Source: Zantedeschia hybrid cultivar
Taxonomy: Eukaryota > Streptophyta > Magnoliopsida > Alismatales > Araceae
Length of the DNA stretch: 64,000 nucleotides
Reading direction: 5' to 3'
NCBI GenBank assembly: GCA_030544215.1
Contig: JARZZO010000014.1
Coordinates: forward strand, 34,501,734 to 34,565,733
A program made the position numbers and the translations under genes. The notes below the pieces were generated by a model that searched no databases, was not told the origin of the DNA, and saw only the letters and a list, made by a program, of their open reading frames with translations. Shown piece by piece: positions 22,284 through 33,915 of the stretch. Position 1 is the stretch's first letter. Each line of letters begins with the position of its first letter.

Positions 22284-22520
22284 CTTCTCTCTTTACATCT
22301 TATTCCTTGTGTTTGAGTAAGAGAAGGTCACCATTGCAGATGGCACCCATACTGCTATGGCATGTAAATGGTCTATGAATCTCAGTGATGACATGCCTCT
22401 ATCCTCTGTCCTCTTCTCTCTTTACATCTTATTCCTCGAGTTATGAGCAAGAGAAGGTCACCATTGCAAATGGCACCCGTACCACTATGGCATGTAAATG
22501 GTCTATGAATCTCAGTGATG
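22284..22520 (+). repeat. 129-bp tandem duplication in the copia-3 protease/GAG-pre region
   Basis: The text starting cttctctctttacatc at 22,284 restarts at 22,413 and stays nearly identical through VTIA(D/N)GT-coding text and ATGTAAATGGTCTATGAATC. The unit is a multiple of three. It duplicates the stretch just after the protease active site. Confidence 0.85.
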
Positions 22521-23400
22521 TGCCTTTGTCCTTTGTCCTTCATGTTCCTACCCTTATTAATCTTTTGTTTGTGAGCAATTTAACTTATCTTTTCAATGTT
22601 TAGTGACATTTTTTTCCTACACTGTGTTTTTCAAGACCTGAAACACAAGTGGACGATTAAGAGTGGTCGTGAAGTGGGAGGCCTTTATCATTTTGAACCC
22701 AGTGGTAGTGCTGCCTTACAATCTAGTGTTGATGATGGCACAACTCAGCAAATAGAAGTGATTCATTTGTTGTACAGTCATCTAGGGCATTTGCCTTTTA
22801 GGTCTTTATAAGTCATGTTTCCTGCTCTACTTAAGTCAATAAAGGTTGACTCCCTTCATTCTCAAGTGTGTTAACTTGCAAACTATTGTAGAACCAATTT
22901 TCAGAACTCAACGAATAAAAGCATTTTTCTTTCCAACTTATTCACTCTGATGTCTACGGGCCAATTCATGTTCCTTCTGTGGATGGTCATTGCTACTTTA
23001 TCAGTTTTATTGATGATTTTTTTCATTGTTGTTAGATATACTTTATGAAATCTCGTGAAAAAATATCTCGAATCATCCAAGTATTTTGCAAAATAGTTGA
23101 AAATCAGTTTGAGCGGTGGTTTACAAATGGTTGAAATCAGTTTGAGCGGCGTGTTAAAGTATTCAAATATGATAATGCAAAAGAATACTTTAAGAGGACC
23201 CTCAATATTTTTATGTAAGATGAGGGAATCATTCATGAATTTTCATGTGCTTATTTCCTTTAACAGAATAGGATGGCAGAAAAAAAAAGACATTTACTTG
23301 AGACCTCTCGAGCTCTTCTCTTGCAATGTCAGTTGTCTAAAATTTTTTGGACTGATGCTATCTTAACCGCCTCCTATGTTATCAACTATACGCCCAAAAA
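22521..23400 (+). pseudogene. copia-3 GAG-pre-integrase and integrase, broken
   Basis: VFQDLKHKWTIKSGREVGGLY and LLYSHLGHLPFRSL mark the GAG-pre-integrase region, ending in TAA near 22,810. Integrase blocks follow in varied frames: the core start around 22,960-23,030, and near 23,280 a decayed NRMAERKKRHLLETSRALL-like segment. No intact catalytic triad can be read. Confidence 0.75.
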
Positions 23401-23849
23401 AATATGTTCTTAAGGATGTCACCTTCTTTGAATCTGAGTCCTATTTTGAATCTCAATCTCTTTGTTAGGGGGAGGATCTTCCTATTATCCCTTGTGAATC
23501 TTCTCCCGAGTCAACTCCTTTACCTTTTGCTATTGACGTGACTGGTGCCCCACTTGGTTTGTGGAGTAAGTCTTTATTGGATATGTTTACCTATTCCTGA
23601 CATACTTGGCACAAGAATAGGCCTCTTATAGATTTACCACCTCAAAAAGCTACTGAAATTTCAGGTCTACTTTTGGCCTTAATACGTATAGCACCCTCTG
23701 ATCTTAATCTTCCTATTGCTTTCGAAAAGGGACGAGAGTTTGTACCAAACATCCCATTTCTAATTATGTGCCTTATTCTTGTATTTCACCCTCATATTGC
23801 TCTTTTCTGTTTGTTATTTTAACTTATCCGTGTTCCTAACTCCTCTGTT

Positions 23850-24142
23850 GAAGCTGTTAAGGATTTAAAGTGGGTGAATGCTATGGATGAGGAGACGTAA
23901 GCTTTTAACAAAAATAACACCAGAGAATTGCTTTAGTTACCTCCGGAGAAAAGTCTGGTTGGATCCAAATGGGTGTATACATCAAATATAATTCTGATGG
24001 TACTATTCAGCAGTATAAAGCAAGATTGTCAAAGGTTTTACCCAAACATATGGTGTTGACTATATAGAGATCTTTATTCATGTGGCCCAGCTAAATCTGT
24101 GAGAGTTGTGTTATCTCTTGCTGTCCAATTTTCTTGGGAGCT
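23850..24142 (+). pseudogene. copia-3 RT, first piece
   Basis: KWVNAMDEE, then KSLVGSKWVYT, then SVRVVLSLAVQFSWEL represent the start of the copia reverse transcriptase. The text stops at ...TGGGAGCT where the solo LTR begins, and resumes as CACCAGTTAGATGCC (HQLDA) at about 26,244. Confidence 0.85.
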
Positions 24143-24207
24143 TGTATGAGAGTTTTTTTTAGTGGGTTTGGAACCCCCACCAGTGCCATTAAGACTCCCC
24201 CACCAGC

Positions 24208-24230
24208 GGGGGGGGGGGGGGGGGGGGGGG
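24208..24230. repeat. G23 homopolymer
   Basis: A pure run of 23 G within the GC-rich part of the solo LTR. A related C27 run lies at 28,492-28,518 in similar CCGGTGGGG surroundings but on the other strand. Confidence 0.95.
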
Positions 24231-25552
24231 AGAGGGGGTCTTTCCATTTAATTAAAGAGGGGGAGAAAGAGGCTAAGACCCCACACCGATTGCCTCCTAG
24301 GCCTCCAACGGTGGGGGGTTCTCCCCTATTAAATGAAAAAAAGGAAATTATGGCCTCATTAATGGCTTGTGAATAGGATGTTTCCCATTAAATGAAAAAA
24401 GGAAGGAGAAAGAGAGGAGTCTTTGACTCCCCAATGGCCTTTAATGAGGCATTAAAAAGGGCTATTAGGGATAGACAAATTAAATACCAAAAACCCCCCA
24501 CCGGTTCTTTGAAAGCTCCCCACCGGTGGAGGGGGGTTTCCCTTTGACAAAAGGAGAGAGAGAGGAATGGGGGAGGCCTACTGGTGGGGGTACGCATCAG
24601 TGGGAGTCTCCCCCATTAAATAAAGAAAAAAAAAGAAGATGGAGAAGACAAGAAGAGGAAGAAGAGAGGGCACCGGTGTGTGGGGGGGGGGGTTTACCCA
24701 CTGGTGGCACCCCCCACCGGTTGAGCTGATCGATGAGGGTGTCCACTGGTCCCCCCCCCCACCCCTCTCTCTCTCTCTCTCTCATATTCTTACTCATACT
24801 CTCTCTCCCTCTCTCCTTCTCATTAATGAAAGCCCACCCTTCAGGGGTGTCCAAGTTCTGTCTCAAGTCTTCATGAAGCCTCTCAAGGAGTGTATTATTT
24901 TCAAGGCAAGAAGCTCATGTATTTTTTTTAGGATGCCCTCCTAATGGTGGAGGGATCCTCGTGCATACTCATATGAGTATTACATCTTGTTTTAATGACT
25001 CTATCACATAAGAGTCATGACCATCATGCATCTTGATTAAGTGAGGACATATCTCACTAATCAAAAAGTTATATAAAGAGGATATTGTGCGAATGATGTT
25101 CTATGTCAAAGTCCATGAATGCTGCCATCCATGGGGTTGAATCCTTAATGGGCCCTTAACGGATCTTAAGTGAACTCGTGAAGGCCCAATAACCTAAGCG
25201 GTATTTAATGAAGTTCATTGAGACCTATTAAGGGGAAATGTGACAAAAGGATACTCTATTGGATTAAATGAACCACATATTATCTCTCAAAGTGTTCCAA
25301 CGATAATTGTGGTTAAAGGATATCCTCTTAAAGGATATCAAGAGATCCTTGACATAGGCCATACCTTAAAGGATATTTAAAGGATTCAAGTATGGCCTTT
25401 AAAGATATTGAAGGAAACACGCCATGCGGCCTATCCAATGTGTATCCTACATGTTTCTTTTAAGGATTCGAAGAGGGACCTTGTGCCTGAGTTAGGACAA
25501 GCTGTATCCGTCAAGTATCCTTTAAGGAATTTAAGGAACATACACCGTTAAT

Positions 25553-25980
25553 GTGTATCCTTTAAGGATTTTGGAAAGGATCTTAAGCACAAAGTTGTAT
25601 CCTGTAAGGATCCTGGAAAGGATCTTGAGCACAAAATTGTATCCGTTAAGGAATTCGAAGACTATACACTGTCAATGTGTATCCTTTAAGGATTCTAAAA
25701 GGGGTTTGAAGCACAAAGCTATATCCTTTAAGGGTCCTTTAAGGAATTTGAGGGATATAAATTGTCGATGTGTATCCTTTAAGGATTCTAAAAGGGTTTG
25801 AAGCACAAAGTTGTACCCTTTAAGGGTCCTTTATGGAATTTTAGGATTATACACTATTAATGTATATCCTATAAGAATTCCAAAGGGGATCGGATGCATA
25901 AAACTGCGTCCTTTAAGCATCCTTAAAGGGATCTAAGAGATGTGCCCCGTTGATATGTGTCCTTTATGGATAAGAAGTCA
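25553..25980 (+). repeat. degenerate tandem array, about 92-bp unit, with TCCTTTAAGGA cores
   Basis: Units beginning TGTGTATCCTTTAAGGATT start at about 25,553, 25,676, 25,769, 25,860 and 25,955 (spacings 123, 93, 91, 95). Each holds one or more copies of the palindrome TCCTTTAAGGA. Scattered isolated copies extend the pattern back to about 25,310. Confidence 0.8.
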
Positions 25981-26242
25981 TTAAGTGGGAACACAGTCAA
26001 GTTGCTTGAACCCTAGCTTCATAATAGGATGAGTCTTGATTTATTAGTGCGCGATCATTATTAAAGAGCATCATTTGGACAGTTAATCAAGGGTGGTCGA
26101 TCAGTTGATCGGCGTAATTAACATTGACCGAGGTCAGTGGGGGAGAGGTCAAGTGTTCGGATCCTTGCCTGAGTCCAAAGTCTTAGCTCATCGTAAGTCC
26201 TCAAAGTCTACTTCAATGAGCGATGGCTTCCCAAATAGAGCT

Positions 26243-26465
26243 TCACCAGTTAGATGCCAAGTATGCTTTTCTTAATGATGATTTACAGGAGGAAGTGTGC
26301 ATGTAGCCCCCACTTGGACTTGATGCCAGGGGGACAATATGTAGATTGACGAAGGCACTGTATGGTTTGAAACAGTCCTTAAGGGCTTGGTTTGACAGAT
26401 TTTGAACTGTTATGGTTCTGCTTGGTTATCGACAGAAAAATTCTGACTATTCTCTCTTCACTAAG
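26243..26465 (+). pseudogene. copia-3 RT, second piece
   Basis: QLDAKYAFLNDDLQEEVCM, a stop, and ALYGLKQSLRAWFDRF continue RT, ending SDYSLFTK at 26,465. This 0.2-kb island lies between the solo LTR and LINE-A. Confidence 0.9.
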
Positions 26466-28690
26466 TGATTGTGCTGAGCAGGGTCAGTGAGGGGGTGTTT
26501 GGACCTAACCTAGAATCTCTTCTATCGGATTTTATTAATCTTATCGTTTTGTTTTTTTATTTTTATTTGAAGAAATATAGGTCGGTTTTATGTGTTTTAT
26601 TTCTTGGACTATGAGAGCTTGAGATTATCCCTCAAGGAGTCCGAGACTTCGGATCAGGAGAAGATCCAAGTATATGACCTCTCTCCACTGACCTCGATCA
26701 GTGTTAATTATGTCGAGCAACCGCCCAACAACCCTTGATTAACCGTCCGTTGATGTCCTTATAACATGCAACACTACTACTACAAACACCACATGCATAT
26801 GAAGATATGTTTTAGGTTAAGTCCTTGGCCTCGCCCAAGTTTAGGATGGGTTTATAATTGATTAGGAGACTTTTCAAAATGTTTTGGATTGACTCTGAAT
26901 TATCTGGATTGATTCCAAGTATTTTAGACCCATAAAGATATTTTTGTAATTATGCCAAGTTGGAGGATATAGGGGCATTATGGTCACTTTAGTGTGTGAG
27001 GTGAGTTTTAATAACTTAGGAAAGTTTCAAAACCTTAGGAGGTATTTTAGAGTTATTTTAAGTGTATTTGGGTTGTAAGGGTATTTAGGTAATTTTACTC
27101 AAAATTGGATTTCTAGACTTAAAGTCTATTTATGGGTATTTTGTAATTATGTTACATTAGGGTCATTATTGTCATTTTAAGTTTTTTTAGCATTTTAGGG
27201 AAACTTGAAAATCCTTAGGATATATTTTAGGATCATTTTAGACATCTTTAGGTTATAGAGGTATTTTGGTAATTTTACCTCAAATCGGGTTTATTAGACT
27301 TAGAGTCTATTTTTATATATTTTTTGAGATTTTTACTTATTTTTATCATATTCGGGCTATTTTGATAATTTTACCCATCTTATTAGGGTTTGGAGGGTAT
27401 TTTGGGCATAAGAGAGGTTTTGATATTTTTAAGAATTTTCTGTGATTTTTGCGGATTTTTATCATAGGTGATGATATTTTTGTAATTTCATTAAGTTCTG
27501 GGGGGCATTTTGGTCATTTTGGGAATTTTATTTGTTTTCAGATTTGGTTATTTGTTTTTACTGTTTTTTTTAAACTGAATTTTACTGTTTTTTATTAATT
27601 TTATTGATTTTTATTAATTAATTGAGTATATGAAAGATGTTTAAGTAATGTTTTTGGGTTTATGTAATTTTCTGATTTGTACTGAGTGTTACTAGTTTTT
27701 TACTGAACTTTTCTGATTTTTATATTGATTTTATCGGTTTTTATTACTTCTCACAGATTTTATTAATTAATTAAGCATGAGGGGTATTTAAGTCATTTTT
27801 TAACTTGAGTATATTATTTTATGTCTCAATATTTCATTATTGAGTTTTGATTATGAGTCTAGGTTTAGTTATGTGTGGGGTGAGGTCAAGGCTATTTTTA
27901 GAGTATTTAATTATATACTTATGTATTTTAATTAGTTATTAAATTAATTAATAAATTAATTATGTATGTGAAAATATAATAACATAATGTTACTTAAGTA
28001 ATAGGTTTATGAACACACATGCACACACATATGCGTAAAGAAAAATATTGGCATTTCATTCATCATTTTAGCATAATCCTGTCTTATAGAACCGCGATTT
28101 TATAACATAAATTTAATAGAGCTTCCCCTTAGGAAGAGAGCCCTCCAAGACGAAAAATCTCCTCCAAACGCCGCAAACCCGGGCAAGAGCACCGGATTTG
28201 GTATTCAAATAGGCAGAGTTTCTCCTAGGAATTTTGGGGCTAAGGAGGCATGCCTTCATCTTACCCCTTGGGAGGTATTTATAGGCCATGGGGGCCCTAA
28301 CCGGTGGGGTGCCCACCGTTGGATCTTGGGGTGGGGGGGGGGTGCCATGGAGGTACCTCCACCGGTTGGGAACCGGTGGGGGGTGCCACCGGTTTACACA
28401 AGTGGGAGAGAGAGAGATAGATTAGAGAGGAGGGGGGTCCAGTGGGCACCCCCACCGGTTGGGAACCGGTGGGGGATGCCACCAGTTGGAACCCCCCCCC
28501 CCCCCCCCCCCCCCCCCCTACACACACACCGGTTTGGGCAACCGGTGGGGGGCTCCCCTCTTTTCCTTTTTTAAAAAGGTTCCAACAGGGGGCGATGGTG
28601 GAGAGCCGACGATGGTGGCGAGCAGGGTTGGAGAATGACGAGTGGTGGGGAGAAGGGTGATGGTGGAGAGGGGGTGATGGTGGAGCAGAA
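26466..28690. other. 5' region of LINE-A, with LTR-related inverted text
   Basis: No gene. The span 26,640-26,752 is the inverted, diverged counterpart of 26,078-26,190 in the neighbouring solo LTR. From 26,900 to 28,000 the sequence is T-rich, with recurring TTTTGGTAATTTTAC-type phrases. On the minus strand a TATA-like CCTATAAATACC lies at about 28,268-28,280, with CCACCGGTTGGG-type GC-rich text upstream of it. These are LTR-like traits in reverse orientation, so an undelimited minus-strand LTR within LINE-A is likely. Confidence 0.5.
28492..28518. repeat. C27 homopolymer
   Basis: A pure run of 27 C inside GC-rich text with ACCGGTGGGG words. It is the longest homopolymer noticed in the window. 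Confidence 0.95.
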
Positions 28691-28790
28691 GGCAAACTTT
28701 GGGCATCGAAGAATCTATGGAGATAGGGCGGAGGATGGCGAAGCCAGGAAGGAGGGGCATGTCTGGTGAGGTGTTTGTATTGAGGATGGG

Positions 28791-30325
28791 TTGGGGAGAG
28801 TTAAGTTCAGGGAGCGTCATCTGGAGCAGAGGTTTCCTGAGGAGATTTCGTCTTCTAGATCTTCCTTTGCTCCGTGTGTAAGGTGTTTGGCGAATGATCA
28901 TCGGGCATCTCAATGCCAAAATGCTCTGGTCTGCAGAGTATGTCATGGTCTCGGTCATAAGGGCTTCAGATGTCCAGAGATGGTAAAAGAAGTTGAGCAG
29001 TCTCAGGAATCTATTCCATTCTGGTTTGATATGAATGTTGACAAGGTCCCTGAGAAGTGTGAAACTATACATGCTCCGTGGTTCTCCTTGTTCCATAGAA
29101 ATGAGGATTTCCTCAACAGATCCTTGGTGGGAAAGGTGAAGCAGGGTAGCTTATCTATGGAAGACTTGAAACATCATTTGGAGTCGTGGAGATTTGGAGA
29201 TAGGGGCTGTAGACAAGAGTACCAGTCATTGGGGAAATCTGGAGTTCGCCAAAGTTCTACTGAATGTGGAACAGGGGACTCAGTTTCCTGTATATGTCAA
29301 GCTTGATAGGCGTCAAAAGTCTTACTGGGTGAAGATGGAGGAGGGTAATACCAATGCTTTGCAAGATCAACAGGTGGACAGACTGGACGTACAGAGAGGT
29401 TGTTCAAGCATACAGAGATTACAGGGTTAACAGAGCCTCTACAGGAACCATCTCAAGGTTGAAGACGGCGGTTCAATAAGGGATCATGGACCAGCTGCTT
29501 CAACCATCTAATGATTTGTTCAGCCAGACGTTACTGGGGTCGTTAACCCAGTTCGTGTTAATGGGCCGGAGGCACGACCCTGATAAGTTCGAAGCTGAAA
29601 GGGGTACGTGTTCGAATCCTAAAGGCTCAGTTTGGCTGCAGGCCTCAGATAAATTCACGAGCCATGTTGTTTGGGGTATTCATGATGATGAGCTAAAGAG
29701 GGGGAGGAGAAGGAATAGTAGGGTTTACAGGGTAGCTAGATACGGTGCTCTCATGGCGGCAGCGGCGACTTCAGCCCGGCAGTTTCACAGCAGCCCCGAT
29801 GACTGCGCAGCAGATTCTGGAGCATCCTCGCATACTCCGGCAACTTCTGGGGGCCAGGTTTCTCTTCCTTCAGTGCTTGAAGGGGGCGGGAATGTGACGA
29901 ATCCACAAGACCAGCATGTTTTGGAGGAAGGCAAATCTTCTCCCTCGGCAAGTAGAGTTCCGGGTACACCAGTTTTAAATTTGCAGGATCCCCCTAATTT
30001 CCCTCCTCCTCTGTCACTTTCCCCAATTCAGGAGGCTACAGCTGTTAATGAGGGCCAGTCAAAGGCGGTGGCGCATTCAGAAGGCGGGTTACATTCAACC
30101 TTTTTGGAAGGATGGTCTGATAAGGACATTACTGAAAGGGCAGACATTCTGGGTATTAATATGCATGATAAAGTTGGCCAGTACAGAAGACTATGGAAAT
30201 CTAATTCTGAGGGGGATCCGAAGCAAGTTACTAAGAAGAAGAAGAAGAATAAGGAGTTGCAAAGTTTGTTGAGTACTTCTTCAAGACAACTGAATCAGAG
30301 AAGGGTTGTAAGCAGTCTTCAATGA
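28791..30325 (+). pseudogene. LINE-A ORF1 (zinc-knuckle RNA-binding protein), frame-shifted
   Basis: The first part has two CCHC knuckles in tandem, CVRCLANDHRASQC and CRVCHGLGHKGFRC, then SLVGKVKQGSLSMEDL, which resembles a DUF4283-type RNA-binding segment. A frame change near 29,200-29,300 and one near 29,430 lead to the last open part (29,486-30,325), with a Ser/Pro-rich linker and a lysine-rich tail. In LINEs such proteins coat the RNA. The stop codon TGA at 30,323-30,325 overlaps the ORF2 start ATG at 30,322. Confidence 0.75.
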
Positions 30326-31365
30326 AGATAATTTTCTGGAATATTAGAGGCATGAATGCCAAAATGAAACAGGTGGCAATTAAAGAATTAGTGATGTGGT
30401 GTAATGGTGATATTATCTGTTTGCTGGAGACCAAATTGGAGATGGTTGATCTTACACTAGCCAAGTCTCACTTTTTTTTTGTGGGCTGATTTTCTTTTTA
30501 GAAGGGCAAATGGTAATTCAGGAGGTATTCTGGTAGTTTGGGATTCCAGTAGATGGACTGGTCGACTACTGAATATCGGACAATTTTCACTGTCTGTTGG
30601 TTTGATTTCTGCATCTAATAGGAAGGAATGGATGTTTTCTGGGGTGCATAGTCCGCAGGCTTATGTTGATAGAAGAACTCTGTTTGATGAGTTAGCAAAA
30701 TGTAAGCTGCAGTTTGGATTGCCTTGGTACACTGTAGGTGATTTTAATGGAGTTCGATGTCCACCTGAGAGGAGCAGTGGCGGTAGAGTGATGAGAGGTA
30801 TGAAGGAGATGAATGCTTGGGTGGAAGTAATGGGCCTAATTGAGTTGCTTCTAAGTAATCAGAGGGTTACTTGGAGTAATTCAAGGGTTAGACCTTCGAT
30901 GTCTCGGATAGACAGGGCCTTTGTTGAGGACAGTTGGGAGGAGATTTTTCCTCTATCCGTATTGTCTGCTCAACCGAGGACAGTCTCAGATCATTGTGCT
31001 TTTGTCATTAAAAATCATCAGGAAGAAATTGTTAATCGACCTTTTCGGTTCGAAAAGTGGTGGTTGGATAAAGAGGAATAAATCTGGTTAAGAATTTTTG
31101 GTTTAAGTCCCAAGCAAATGACATTAAGTCTCTGGCTAGAAAATTATGGGTTTTGAAGAGAGAAATCAAAGTATGGGTTCTCAACTGGCAAAGGATTGGA
31201 AACAGAGAAAGACATCAAATGCTGGATCAGATAGCCAAATTAGAGCATTCTGAACAACAGAGGGATTTGTCAGATCAGGAAAAAAACTCAGCTTACTGCA
31301 CTTAAACTTAAATTTCTATCTGATAGATTTCCTTCTGTATTCTTTTTGGCAGTCAACAAGAAGGG
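30322..31365 (+). pseudogene. LINE-A ORF2 endonuclease, one frameshift
   Basis: It begins MKIIFWNIRGMNAKMKQ, the standard L1-type endonuclease opening with its Asn, and continues IICLLETKLE with the metal-binding Glu. At a T-run (30,472-30,480) the frame shifts. The rest (30,479-31,081) has TVGDFNGVRC and RTVSDHCAFVI, the Asp-Asn and Asp-His catalytic blocks. A stop at about 31,079 ends the open part. The next text is cut by LINE-B at 31,375. Confidence 0.85.
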
Positions 31366-31374
31366 CACAATTAG

Positions 31375-33173
31375 AAAGTTTTTGAGAAGTGGATAGTACC
31401 ACAATTGTATAAATGAAAAGAAAGGGGATATACAAGTGTAAGAGAAAAGAGAAAACCCCCTCAAAAATCCCCTATACAAAAGTCACACCAAGACGGTGCG
31501 GTCAGTCAACCCCTCTCTCTAAAAAGAGACAAAAGAATGGAATGTGAGGAGTCTACATTAGTAAGAAGCCTCCCCCATTCACTAATCACATCAGAAATGA
31601 AAGTGACTACTCTATCAAAACTCCTGGCCTGATTCTTGAAAATCCTCGCATTCCTTTCGCCACAACGTCGCATGAAGGACCAACCACCAGACCTTGCCAT
31701 CGCCTTTAGAATGCCATCTTTGCTGCCAGTCTTCCAGCAGTTTCTGCACTGTCCTCAGAATTGGCTGATTACACTTAGCCTTGATGAACAAGTGCTTCCA
31801 AACATCCTCTGTAAATGGGCACTGCACAAAAAGATGGTGTAAATCCTCCTCCTGTATACCACAAAGGGGACAAGTGGATTGGATGTTATCCATGAAAGCT
31901 GCCAATCTATCCCTTGTGGGTAACCTCTCATGAGAGATCCTCCAAATCAATACTTTAACCTTCAAAGGACTGCATGGCTTCCAAACTTGCTTCATATATG
32001 GATATCTCACCCCACCATCGCGAAGTAAAGAGTAGGCAGAGTTGACTGAGTAGTTACCGATGATTTCCCATCCCCAACTCACTGAATCTTCCTTTTCTTG
32101 GACAATAGTAAGCCCACGTAAAGCATCATAGAGACCCATCAGCTGATGGAATTCCCCATCCGTCAAATTTCTACGAAACCTGGGTGCCCAACCCTTTGAT
32201 TCCCACACCTCCCCCGCCACTACTGACATAGAGCTCGAAACTGAATACAACCCAAGAAGTCTCTCTTTCAGAGGGACATTATCACACCATTTGCCCTCCC
32301 AAAATAGCCACTGCTGTCCATTCCCCAGCTGGTGTTGCATTCCATTTAAAACCAGATCCTTGGCTCGCAAAATACCTTTCCACAATTGAGAGACATTATA
32401 TATGCTGTCCGGGGTGAAATCACACACTCTATTCTGCCTGTAGTACTTCTGCTTAACAATTTCCATGCAAATGTTATCCTGTACCACAACCAGCCTCCAA
32501 AACCACTTCCCAAGAAGGGCCAAATTAAAGTCTCGAATGTCCTTGATTCCCAAGCCTCCCACCTCTTTATTCATACAAATCCTTTTCCAGCTAACATCAT
32601 GCCACCCTCTGCTCTTATCCGAGACCTCGTGCCAAAAAAGCCTGTATCAAATGGCTTCCAGTTTCTTGGCCACTGTCAGTGGGATCCGGAATAAGGACAG
32701 GTAGTATACGGGAAGACTGTTCATGACTGAATGACACATCACAAGGCGACCATCATAACATAAAAGTCTTCCTTTCCACCTTGCAAACTTGGAAGTAAAC
32801 TTTTGTTGGACCTTGTTCCAATCTGAACACCGGTTGTCGAAAGGAGATAACGGTAAACCCATATAGGTGATGGGGAAGTAGCCAATCGGACAACCCAATA
32901 GATCTGCAGCTCTCAAAAGGAAGTCTTGGTCGACCTGAATACCCACAATCTGACTCTTCTTAAAGTTGACTTTCAACCCAGATACATCTTCAAAATAATG
33001 CAAGAGATGTTTAATCACACAACTGCTGGAAAGAAGGCTCTGCAAATAAGATAGTGTCATCTGCATACTGTAGGTGTGTAACCTGTCTGCTGGATGCATG
33101 GACCCTGAATCCAGAAATGATACCCAAATCCTCTGCTCGCATCTATAGAGAACTCATAATCTGAGCTACTAGA
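31375..33173 (-). mobile_element. LINE-B: 5'-truncated LINE inserted in LINE-A
   Basis: The flanks carry acaattag at 31,367-31,374 and 33,174-33,181. Removing the insert joins NKKGTIR to QLYQQEGEAVQW in the LINE-A frame. On the minus strand it runs from RT (ITHLQYADDT-type block at about 33,050-33,075), through LGCPIGYFPITYMGLPLS and KWFWRLVVVQDN, to the zf-RVT end (CPLCGIQEEDLHHLFVQCPF). It finishes with GTGGTACTATCCAC and a short A-tail. The 319-codon open part (31,615-32,574) is unusually clean, so this is a fairly young copy. Confidence 0.88.
31615..32574 (-). pseudogene. LINE-B ORF2 C-terminal part, open for 319 codons
   Basis: The frame opens NKEVGGLGIKDIRDFNLALL and includes GNYSVNSAYSLL, then PLKVKVLIWRISHERLPTRD and the zf-RVT CPLCGIQEEDLHHLFVQC. 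It ends with a shift at WLVLHATLWRKECEDF, where the usual text is an ATLW-x-IW-x-ERN block found in another frame at 31,640-31,690. The protein would bind RNA or DNA during target-primed reverse transcription. Confidence 0.8.
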
Positions 33174-33181
33174 ACAATTAG

Positions 33182-33915
33182 GCAGTTATACCAACAGGAA
33201 GGGGAGGCAGTTCAGTGGAATATTTCTCTCAGAAGAGGACTGAAGGATAGTGAGATAAATGATTACATTGATTTGCTGCAAATTCTGTCTAATGTTATTT
33301 TAACCCATTATCAGATGGATGCTTTTGTCTGGGCCAATAATAATGGTAACTTCTCTTTAAAATCTTTGTACAACATGATTGAAGGATCAGGTACTCAAAC
33401 TGCTTCTCATTTATCAGAGGTTTGGACTGTTAAATCTCCACTGAAAGTTCATGCTTTCATGTGGTTGCTGATTCAAAAAAGAGTTGTTACTAAGGTGTAC
33501 ACGAGAAAGTGGTTTCCGAACAGTGATGTGATATGTTCTTTGGGTGTACCTTTGATGAAAACGCTGATCACCTTTTTATCCAGTGTGATGGTAGCAGGGA
33601 GGTTTGGAGGATTGTGGTCCCTTTATTAGGATTATCGATCCATTTTAATAGTCTTCAAGACATGTTGGCCTTTTCTAGAAGGTGTCGGTTTGCATAAAGG
33701 AAAAATGTACAGACTACAGACTAAGTTGTTGTGCATCCTGCCTCATGCGGTCTGTTGGAGAATTTGACGTCATCAGAATGATAATATTTTCAGAGGAACC
33801 AGAACGTACGTTGAAAACATTTGTTTCCAACCAGCGACACTACTCTATTATTAGGGAAGATTTATTCTCGGCATTTCTGAAATTAACTGGTCCAGGATTG
33901 TTCGACGTTTGTAAG
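33182..33915 (+). pseudogene. LINE-A ORF2 C-terminus (zf-RVT region)
   Basis: The text resumes after LINE-B with QLYQQEGEAVQW and FVWANNNGNFSLKSLYNMI, then VKSPLKVHAFMWLLIQKRV. The zinc-finger part is frame-shifted (DADHLFIQCDGSREVW in another frame near 33,555-33,610). LPHAVCWRI and QNDNIFRGTRT follow at 33,745-33,805. It is cut at 33,916 by the GAGCTC MITE. Confidence 0.8.

Larger units (their letters stand above)
24143..26237 (+). mobile_element. probable solo LTR (2.1 kb) inside copia-3 RT
   Basis: The insert interrupts RT between WEL and HQLDA and is flanked by perfect 5-bp copies gagct (24,138-24,142 and 26,238-26,242). It starts TG (TGTATGAGAG) and ends CCAAATA, with TA where CA is expected. 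It has no coding potential. It contains a G23 run, CCACCGGTGGGG-type GC-rich text (24.15-24.9 kb), a CT microsatellite at about 24,765 and a repeat array of about 92 bp (25.55-25.98 kb). The class is inferred from structure alone. Confidence 0.65.

Noticed and set aside
25310..25980. CRISPR-like array
   Set aside because: Repeats are degenerate, spacers are not unique, and the context is a plant LTR-type element with no cas genes.
28297..28695. Proline-rich open frames around the C27 run
   Set aside because: The homopolymer and CCGGTGGGG repeats generate poly-Pro and poly-Gly text in several frames; there is no conserved domain.
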